A DNA stretch of 64,000 bases, from NCBI GenBank assembly GCA_005502805.1, contig SCMY01000006.1:62001-126000 (forward strand). The letters run 5' to 3'. Under the pieces are notes generated by a model. The model saw nothing but the letters and a program-made list of their open reading frames with translations. It made no database searches and was not told the origin of the DNA. This stretch comes from Rhizobiales bacterium 2SD (GTDB taxonomy: Bacteria > Pseudomonadota > Alphaproteobacteria > Rhizobiales > Beijerinckiaceae). Below are positions 58,562 through 64,000 of the stretch, piece after piece. How positions within the stretch are numbered: position 1 is the stretch's first letter; the number at the start of each line of letters is the position of its first letter. The translations under genes and the position numbers were made by a program.

Positions 58562-59194
58562 ATGACCCCGATCGACCTCTTCACCTACCAGACCCCGAAC
58601 GGCCACAAGGCCTCGATCATGCTCGAGGAAACCGGACTGCCCTACGCCGTCAATGTCATCGACATCGAGGCGGGCGAGCAGCACCGGCCGAGTTTCCTGG
58701 CGCTCAACCCGAACAACAAGATCCCGGTCATCGTCGACCACGACCATGACCGGACCGTCTTCGAATCCGGCGCGATCCTGCTCTATCTCGCCGAGCGCTC
58801 CGGCGTGCTCCAGCCCAACGGCCCGCAGGCGCTTGGCAAGACGCTGCAGTGGAGCTTCTTTCAGGCGGCCCATGTCGGGCCGATGATCGGCCAGCTCTGG
58901 CACTTCAAGGTCTTCGCCAAGGAGAAGCTGCCCTATGCGATCGAGCGCTATGAGCGCGAGACCGCCCGCATCCTGCGTGTCCTGGACGGCGAGCTGGCGC
59001 TGCGGCCCTACCTTGTCGAGGCCAGCTACGGCATCGCCGACATCATGGTCTGGCCCTGGATCAACGCCCTGCCCAAGCTCGGCGTGAGCCTGACCGACAC
59101 CCCTCATCTCAAGCGCTGGCACGAGACGATCGCAGCCCGCCCCGCCGTGCAGCGCGGCCTTGCCGTGCCGGTGCTGGTTCACGCCGACGCCTGA
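58562..59194 (+). CDS. glutathione S-transferase family protein
   Basis: 210 residues. N-terminal thioredoxin-like domain: IDLFTYQTPNGHKASIMLEETGLPYAVNVIDI, NPNNKIPVIVD and the glutathione-contact VFESGAILLYLAERSG. C-terminal helical domain: GLQWSFFQAAHVGPMIGQLWHF-like text, YGIADIMVWPWINALPKLGVSL. The TPNGHK motif and short length resemble YfcG/YghU-like disulfide-bond oxidoreductases of the Nu class. Substrate unknown. The gene begins a rightward group with two exporters. Confidence 0.93.
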   Translation: MTPIDLFTYQTPNGHKASIMLEETGLPYAVNVIDIEAGEQHRPSFLALNPNNKIPVIVDHDHDRTVFESGAILLYLAERSGVLQPNGPQALGKTLQWSFFQAAHVGPMIGQLWHFKVFAKEKLPYAIERYERETARILRVLDGELALRPYLVEASYGIADIMVWPWINALPKLGVSLTDTPHLKRWHETIAARPAVQRGLAVPVLVHADA

Positions 59195-59227
59195 GCGTTC
59201 CCGGCCAAGCCTACAGGACTTCTTGTC

Positions 59228-60151
59228 ATGGATACCCTCTTCATCCCGCTCTCCCTCGTCGCCGGCGGCCTGCTGGCCGTGCAGGCCGGCGCCAACGCGC
59301 AATTGTCGAAGGCGACAGGGAGCCCCTTCGCCGCGACCACGATCCAGGTCGTGCTCGCCGCTCTCCTGCTGTCGCTCGTCGCGATCGCGACCGGCACCGC
59401 CGCCGCCTTCGGCGGGCTCGGCGCCGTGCCTTGGTGGCATGCGATCGGCGGCGTCGCGACGGCGCTGTATGTCGCCTCGACGATCCTGGTCTTCCCGCGG
59501 CTCGGTGCGGTCGTCTCGGTCGGCCTGTTCATCGCCGGTCAGATGCTGGCCTCGCTCGGGCTCGACAGTTTCGGCCTGCTCGGCGTACTCCAGCAGACGC
59601 CCAAGCCCGCGACCCTGCTCGGCACAGCCGCCGTCCTCGCTGGCGTGATCGCGATCGTCTTCGGTCAGAAGGGCGCGACCAAGGAGCTCTCCGGCTCCAA
59701 GCTCGGCTGGATGCTGCTCGCCCTCATCGCCGGCGCCGTCCTGCCGGTACAGGGCGCGATCAACGGGCTGCTCCGACAGGATCTCGGCGCGCCTTTCGTC
59801 GTCGGCGCGATCAGCTTTGCGGTCGCGACCCTGTCGATGATCGCGGTGCTGCTCGTGACTCTGCTGCTGATGGGCGGCGCGAAGCCCCAGCTCGGCGGCC
59901 TCAGGACCATGCCCTGGTGGGGCTGGATCGGCGCGGTCTGCGGCGCGACCTATGTCACCACCGTGTTCGTCGCGATCCCCGTGATCGGCACTGCCGCCGC
60001 AGTCGGCCTGACCGTCGCCGGCCAGCAGATCGTCTCGCTCTTCGTCGATCGTTACGGCTGGTTCCGCCTGCCCCAGCGCGAAATCTCGACCCTGCGCTTC
60101 GCTGGTGTCGTCGTCCTGCTGCTCGGCGTCGCCGCGATCAAGGTCTTCTGA
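59228..60151 (+). CDS. YdcZ-type DMT transporter, tandem duplicated
   Basis: 307 residues with about ten helices made of two similar halves (QAGANAQLSKATGSPFAATTIQVVLAALLLSLVAIATG in the first, QGAINGLLRQDLGAPFVVGAISFAVATLSMIAVLLV in the second). Each half is a DUF606/YdcZ unit; many bacteria encode just one unit or two separate genes. The repeated AVPWWHAIGGV and TMPWWGWIGAV blocks make the duplication plain. Probably an efflux carrier of unknown cargo, 33 bases after the transferase gene. Confidence 0.9.
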   Translation: MDTLFIPLSLVAGGLLAVQAGANAQLSKATGSPFAATTIQVVLAALLLSLVAIATGTAAAFGGLGAVPWWHAIGGVATALYVASTILVFPRLGAVVSVGLFIAGQMLASLGLDSFGLLGVLQQTPKPATLLGTAAVLAGVIAIVFGQKGATKELSGSKLGWMLLALIAGAVLPVQGAINGLLRQDLGAPFVVGAISFAVATLSMIAVLLVTLLLMGGAKPQLGGLRTMPWWGWIGAVCGATYVTTVFVAIPVIGTAAAVGLTVAGQQIVSLFVDRYGWFRLPQREISTLRFAGVVVLLLGVAAIKVF

Positions 60152-60163
60152 CCCTCGGCATTC

Positions 60164-60188
60164 GGACGGCGCCGGTCTGGCGCCGTCC
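60164..60188. terminator. 10-bp stem hairpin between ydcZ-like and sugE genes
   Basis: GGACGGCGCC-GGTCT-GGCGCCGTCC is a perfect hairpin followed by only TTCCC. It may be a weak terminator or mRNA stabiliser that separates expression of the two exporters. The short run of T argues against full termination. Confidence 0.5.
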
Positions 60189-60211
60189 TTCCCATTCCAA
60201 GGAGACATCCC

Positions 60212-60529
60212 ATGTCCTGGTTGCTGCTCACCGGAGCCGGCCTGCTCGAGATCGTCTGGGCGATCGCGCTGAAGCAGGCTGGCGGCTTCACCCGCTTCTG
60301 GCCGAGCCTGATCGGCATCGTCTCGGCGATCGTCAGCTTCGTCATGCTGTCGCTGGCGCTGAAGCAATTGCCGGTCGGAACCGCCTATGCGGTCTGGGTC
60401 GGCATCGGCGCGTTCGGCGTGGCCCTCGCCGGCATCGTCGCTCTCGGCGAAAGCGCCTCGCCCACGCGCCTTTCCCTGCTCGGGCTGATCCTGATCGGTG
60501 TGATCGGCCTCAAGCTGGTCGAAGCGTGA
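60212..60529 (+). CDS. sugE: SugE/Gdx-type small multidrug resistance exporter
   Basis: 105 residues, four helices. The start [33 protein letters not shown] contains the essential membrane Glu and the K-x-x-x-G-F-T-R block of the SugE/Gdx subgroup; [29 protein letters not shown] is the second conserved block. Several members export guanidinium; others export quaternary ammonium compounds. No guanidine riboswitch is recognisable upstream. It converges with a LysR gene whose stop is 3 bases away. Confidence 0.92.
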   Translation: MSWLLLTGAGLLEIVWAIALKQAGGFTRFWPSLIGIVSAIVSFVMLSLALKQLPVGTAYAVWVGIGAFGVALAGIVALGESASPTRLSLLGLILIGVIGLKLVEA

Positions 60530-60532
60530 TCC

Positions 60533-61435
60533 TCAAGCGGAAGGCGCGCCCTCGCCCTCCAGCAAGGCGCGCCGCTTCCGGAAGGCGCCATAGGCGAAAT
60601 CGGTGAAGGCGCGGACACGCGCCGCAGCACGCAGATCCTCATGGGTCAGGATCCAGAGCGCCGTCTCCATCTCCGGCATGGGACGGCGGACGCAGGAGAG
60701 GGCCGGCACACTGTCGCCGAGATAGCAAGGCAGCGCCACCAGACCCAGGCCCGCCACCGCCGCCTGCTGCATCGCCAGGAGCGAATCGGCCTTCAGCGCG
60801 ATCTCGCTCTTCGGCAGCTTCGCCTGCATCCAGCGCGCGACCGAGGTGCCACCGAGCGTGTCGTCCGGCCCGACCCAGCGGTGCTCGGTAAGGTCGGCAT
60901 GATCATGCCGCGCGAGATAGGCGGGCGCGGCATAGATCGCGAAGGCGATCTTGCCGACGCGGCGCCCGACCAGCGTCGCCGGCGGGTTGTCGGCGGTGCG
61001 CAAGGCGACATCGGCATCGCGCTTGGTCAGGTTGAACATCAGGTTGGAGACGGCGACCTCCAGCGCGATGCCGGGATGGGCCTCGCCGAACTCGGCCAGG
61101 ATCTCCGGCAGGATCGAGCCCATCAGCGTGTCGGTCGCGGTGATCCGCAGCGTGCCGGACAGGCGCAGATCCTGTCCCGCGATCCTGCGTTCGAGCTCGG
61201 TGACGGTGCCGGAGATGCTCCGCGCCGCCGCGACGAGTTCCTCGCCGCCGGCCGTCAGCGCATAGCCGGTCGGTAGGCGCTCGAAGAGGCGTAAGGCCAA
61301 TTGCTGCTCGAAGGCGGCGATGCGCCGAAGCACGGTCGAATGGTTGACGCGCAGTTCGCGCGCCGCACCGGCGAGCGAGCCGGCTTCGGCAACCGCAAGC
61401 ACATAGCGCAGATCATCCCATTCGAGCGCGGCCAT
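60533..61435 (-). CDS. LysR-family transcriptional regulator
   Basis: 300 residues. N-terminal winged helix WDDLRYVLAVAEAGSLAGAARELRVNHSTVLRRIAAFEQQLALRLFERLPTGYALT is diagnostic. The effector domain follows (LRITATDTLMGSILPEILAEFGEAHPGIALEVAVSNLMFNLTKRDADVALRTADNPP, in blocks), close to the group that usually represses or activates neighbouring transport or oxidoreductase genes. It is 27 bases downstream of nothing on its own strand except the isomerase gene, and converges on sugE, so its target is not clear. Confidence 0.93.
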   Translation of the reverse strand: MAALEWDDLRYVLAVAEAGSLAGAARELRVNHSTVLRRIAAFEQQLALRLFERLPTGYALTAGGEELVAAARSISGTVTELERRIAGQDLRLSGTLRITATDTLMGSILPEILAEFGEAHPGIALEVAVSNLMFNLTKRDADVALRTADNPPATLVGRRVGKIAFAIYAAPAYLARHDHADLTEHRWVGPDDTLGGTSVARWMQAKLPKSEIALKADSLLAMQQAAVAGLGLVALPCYLGDSVPALSCVRRPMPEMETALWILTHEDLRAAARVRAFTDFAYGAFRKRRALLEGEGAPSA

Positions 61436-61462
61436 GAGCCTCCTCGTAGGTGCTACTGCGCG

Positions 61463-62434
61463 TCAGGCGACGCCGAGCGCCAGCAGGTCATGGACATGGA
61501 CGAGGCCGACCGGCCTGTCCTGCGTATCTGCGACGATCAGCGCGGTGACGCGCAAGCGATTGACCATCTCCAGCGCCTCGGCGGTCAGCGCATCCGGCGC
61601 GATCCTGCGCGGATCCCTCGTCATCACGTCGCGCGCCAGCCGCCCGCCCCAGCCGGCGCCGAGCTTGCGACGCAGATCGCCATCGGTGACGACGCCTGTG
61701 AGCTTACCATCGGCATCGACGACGACGGCGCAACCGAACCCCTTGGCGGTGATCATCGACACGACGTCGGCCATCGCCGCGGTCTCGCCGACGACCGGCA
61801 GGTGCTCGCCGGAATGCATGATGGTCGCGACGGTCTTGAGCTGCGCGCCGAGCTTGCCGCCGGGGTGATAGACATAGAAGTCCTGGCGCGAGAAGCCGCG
61901 TGCTTCGAGCAGCGCGACCGCGAGGGCATCGCCCAGCGCCATCTGCATCGTCGTCGAGGTCGTCGGCGCGAGCCCGTTCGGGCAGGCTTCCTCTGCCTTG
62001 GGCAGGACCAGTGGAATATCGGCCTCGCGGCCGAGCGCGCTGTCGCGATTGGCGGTGATAGCGATCAGGCCGACGCGGAAGCGGCGAGTATAGCCGACGA
62101 TGGCCGAGAGCTCGACCGCCTCGCCCGACCAGGACAAGGCGATGACGACGTCCTCCGGCTGGACCATGCCGAGATCGCCATGGCTGGCCTCGGCCGGGTG
62201 AACGAAATGCGAGGGCGTACCGGTCGAGGCGAGCGTCGCCGCGATCTTGCGGCCGACATGGCCGGATTTGCCCATGCCGGTGACGATGACACGGCCGGAG
62301 GAGGCGCGGATCATCTCGACGGCGGCGGCGAAAGGTTCGGCGAGGCCGTTGCCGATCGCCTGGTGCAGGGCATCGAGCCCGGCGCGTTCGGTGGCGATGG
62401 TGCGAAGGGCGGAGGCGCTGATGGTCGCGGTCAT
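61463..62434 (-). CDS. KpsF/GutQ-type sugar-phosphate isomerase
   Basis: 323 residues from MTATISASALRTIATERAGLDALHQAI. An SIS domain (GRVIVTGMGKSGHVGRKIAATLASTGTPSHFVHPAEASHGDLGM, in blocks; SWSGEAVELSAIV; AEEACPNGLAPTTSTTMQMALGDALAVALLEARGF) is followed by two CBS domains (HLPVVGETAAMADVVSMI, GFGCAVVVDADGKLTGVVTDGDLRRKL). Such enzymes make arabinose 5-phosphate, the precursor of Kdo in LPS. It is divergent from the beta-barrel gene across about 150 bases. Confidence 0.94.
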   Translation of the reverse strand: MTATISASALRTIATERAGLDALHQAIGNGLAEPFAAAVEMIRASSGRVIVTGMGKSGHVGRKIAATLASTGTPSHFVHPAEASHGDLGMVQPEDVVIALSWSGEAVELSAIVGYTRRFRVGLIAITANRDSALGREADIPLVLPKAEEACPNGLAPTTSTTMQMALGDALAVALLEARGFSRQDFYVYHPGGKLGAQLKTVATIMHSGEHLPVVGETAAMADVVSMITAKGFGCAVVVDADGKLTGVVTDGDLRRKLGAGWGGRLARDVMTRDPRRIAPDALTAEALEMVNRLRVTALIVADTQDRPVGLVHVHDLLALGVA

Positions 62435-62583
62435 GGAGCGCGCCTCTAGCACGGCGCAGGCCCGCCTGGCCACCGGTGGCACCGCATTGACGCGGCATTA
62501 ACCCTCTTCGTTCTAACTCCATTAACCATGCGCGCCGAGCCGGCGCGATCAAGTCTTTGCCTCGCCGGAGCACCGTCGCGCCC

Positions 62584-64000
62584 GTGTCTCGTTTCGCCCA
62601 GATCTGCTGGCTGGCCGGCGTCGCAGGCTGCTGCGGCGTCGCCGGGCTGGCAAGCTGGCCGGAGCAGGCCCTGGCGCAGACGCAGCCGGCCGACATGCCG
62701 GCGCGCGCGCGTTCCCCCGCCTTGCGGACCGGTACGCCCAACTATGTCGCGCAAAGGCCGAACTCGACGCCCGGAACTGCATCTGCCCTGCCTGATGGTG
62801 TCGACGATGCCGCCCCAGCGCCGCGCGGCCGCTCCAGCGCGATCTCGAGCAGCCAGCCCACGCGCGCCAGCCAGCCGGTCCGATCCTCACGCCTGCGCGG
62901 CGTCACCCAGCGCGAGTTCCGTGCGCCGCCGCAGACGGTGTCCAGCCTGCCGCCGACCCTCCCACCCGCACCCGAGCCGCGCAAGCGCAAGCGGCCGGAG
63001 GAAGACCCCTACGCACCGCTCGGCCTGCGGCTCGGCAATGTCATCCTGCGCCCGGCGATCACCGGCTCGGTCGGCTATGACAGCAATCCCGAGCGCATCT
63101 CAGGGCCGAGCAAGGGCTCGCTGTTCACCCGCACCGAGGGCGAACTCGGCGTCCAGTCCGACTGGAACGTGCACGAGCTCACCGGCATGCTGCGCGGCGG
63201 CTACAGCCGCTATTATCGCAACGACAGTGCCTCGCGCCCGGACGCGGAAGGCAACATGTCGCTGCGGCTCGACGCGACGCGCGACACTCGCATCCTGCTC
63301 GAATCGCGCCTTCGGCTCGATACGCAGCGTCCCGGCTCGCCCGACCTGACCTCCGCCGTACAGGGGCGGCCGATCACCTGGAACTATGGCGGCGCGGCCG
63401 GCGTCACCCACGACATCAATCGCCTGCAGCTGACCTTGCGCGGCTCGGTCGACCGGCAGGACTATGAGGACGCCAATCTCGGCAATGGCCGGACGCTCAG
63501 CCAGGCCGACCGCAACCAGACGCAATACGGCCTGCGCCTGCGCGCCGCCTATGAGGTGACGCCGGGCTTCAAGCCCTTCGTCCAGGGCGAGATCGACACC
63601 CGCCAGTTCGACCAGAAGGTCGATTCCAGCGGCTATATGCGCTCCTCCGACGGCTATACGGTCCGCCTTGGCTCGACCTTCGAGATCAGCCGCATGCTCA
63701 CGGGCGAGGTCACGGCGGGCTATCAGGACCGCAAATACGAGGACGGCCGCCTGCGGAACCTGCGCGGCTTCATCGGCGATGCGGCGATCCTGTGGACGCC
63801 GACGCCGCTGACGACGGTGACGCTGCGCGGCACGGCCGAGCTCGGCGACACCACCATCCCCGGCTCGAGCGGCACGACGGCAAGGCGCGTCAATCTCGAA
63901 GTGGCGCATGCGCTGCGCCGCAACCTGACCGTCACCGGCTTCGCCGGCTATGGCCGCACCGAATATGACGGCCAGGACTTGCGCGAGGACCTGTCCACCA
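62584..64000 (+). CDS. outer-membrane beta-barrel protein, C-terminus beyond window
   Basis: The frame is open from GTG 62584 to the end of the window (472 codons seen). A TTG 9 codons upstream is another possible start. The N-terminus has a signal peptide ending near EQALAQTQP, then a Pro/Ser/Arg-rich disordered stretch of about 115 residues. From PYAPLGLRLGNVILRPAITGSVGYDSNPERISG the alternating beta pattern of a 'BBP2'-type porin-like barrel begins (LRGGYSRYYRND, YGLRLRAAYEVTPGFKPFVQGEID, VTAGYQDRKYEDGRL). Possibly an exopolysaccharide- or porin-related barrel; function unknown. Confidence 0.85.
   Translation, partial: MSRFAQICWLAGVAGCCGVAGLASWPEQALAQTQPADMPARARSPALRTGTPNYVAQRPNSTPGTASALPDGVDDAAPAPRGRSSAISSSQPTRASQPVRSSRLRGVTQREFRAPPQTVSSLPPTLPPAPEPRKRKRPEEDPYAPLGLRLGNVILRPAITGSVGYDSNPERISGPSKGSLFTRTEGELGVQSDWNVHELTGMLRGGYSRYYRNDSASRPDAEGNMSLRLDATRDTRILLESRLRLDTQRPGSPDLTSAVQGRPITWNYGGAAGVTHDINRLQLTLRGSVDRQDYEDANLGNGRTLSQADRNQTQYGLRLRAAYEVTPGFKPFVQGEIDTRQFDQKVDSSGYMRSSDGYTVRLGSTFEISRMLTGEVTAGYQDRKYEDGRLRNLRGFIGDAAILWTPTPLTTVTLRGTAELGDTTIPGSSGTTARRVNLEVAHALRRNLTVTGFAGYGRTEYDGQDLREDLST

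Noticed and set aside
60152-60211. Guanidine riboswitch upstream of sugE
   Set aside because: Only one hairpin is present and its loop (GGTCT) lacks the ACGR signature of guanidine-II aptamers; the gap is too short for the other classes.
62528-63349. ATG frame overlapping the beta-barrel gene
   Set aside because: Arg/Ser/Pro-rich shadow; the GTG 62584 frame has a signal peptide and barrel strands and stays open to the window end.
1-64000. CRISPR arrays, transposases, prophage genes, rRNA and tRNA genes
   Set aside because: None found by reading; all repeats seen are short palindromic intergenic elements.

Overview
The window looks like chromosomal DNA of a high-GC alphaproteobacterium of the Hyphomicrobiales (Rhizobiales), most like Bosea or a relative. 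This is inferred from gene content and codon use; no rRNA or tRNA gene is present to settle it. Supporting signs are several LIV-type and TAXI-TRAP uptake systems, an ICE/Irr-like box at a heme uptake locus, a CtrA consensus site, Tat-type signal peptides and rhizobial-type palindromic intergenic repeats. Coding density is high, with many 4-base ATGA/GTGA overlaps. I see no phage, transposase, CRISPR array or stable RNA gene.

Layout. 0-6.6 kb: a tiny membrane ORF, an NfeD/SPFH membrane pair, a MarR regulator divergent from an alpha/beta hydrolase with two operator-like palindromes between them, ferrochelatase, and a Tat-exported 5'-nucleotidase overlapping uracil-DNA glycosylase. 6.7-16.2 kb: one leftward array made of an acyl-CoA synthetase, livG-livH-livM-substrate-binding protein-livF, a zinc metallopeptidase and a PaaK-like CoA ligase. 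It probably imports and CoA-activates carboxylic acids. 16.4-20.4 kb: a small secreted Cys protein and a two-gene urease (fused gamma-beta plus alpha) downstream of a Crp/Fnr regulator, with no maturation genes in the window. 20.5-26.6 kb: LysE exporter, fused indolepyruvate oxidoreductase, and a DUF1007-NicO nickel/cobalt transport pair.

26.7-32.3 kb is the most distinctive block: gamma-glutamyltransferase-like protein, an amidase resembling plant AMI1, a cobalt-type nitrile hydratase (alpha, beta, activator) and a secreted propeller-like protein. Together these could convert a nitrile to an amide and then to acid plus ammonia. The nearby NicO transporter could supply cobalt to nitrile hydratase and nickel to urease. 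32.4-36.4 kb: a TAXI-TRAP importer with DUF1850 partner. 36.6-38.5 kb: a Tat-exported OpgG/OpgD-type glucan protein. 38.6-43.7 kb: a zinc module with a His-rich micro-membrane protein, znuC-znuB-znuA, a COG0523 GTPase, a cytosolic WD40 protein and a small two-Cys protein, with two Zur-like sites. 43.7-52.7 kb: YcaQ-type DNA glycosylase, SGNH hydrolase, MltB-type transglycosylase under a perfect CtrA consensus, galE and galU divergent, pyrophosphatase, a CX5R phosphatase and a flippase. 52.8-57 kb: heme uptake and degradation (hutX-hmuQ divergent from hmuTUV). 57-64 kb: serA, a glutathione transferase, two small-molecule exporters, a LysR regulator, a KpsF-type sugar-phosphate isomerase and the start of a beta-barrel outer-membrane protein that runs off the window.

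Start codons were moved inward from the longest open frame wherever a Shine-Dalgarno sequence, a family alignment from memory or a coupled stop codon argued for it; each entry says so. All family assignments are by eye and memory; no search was run.
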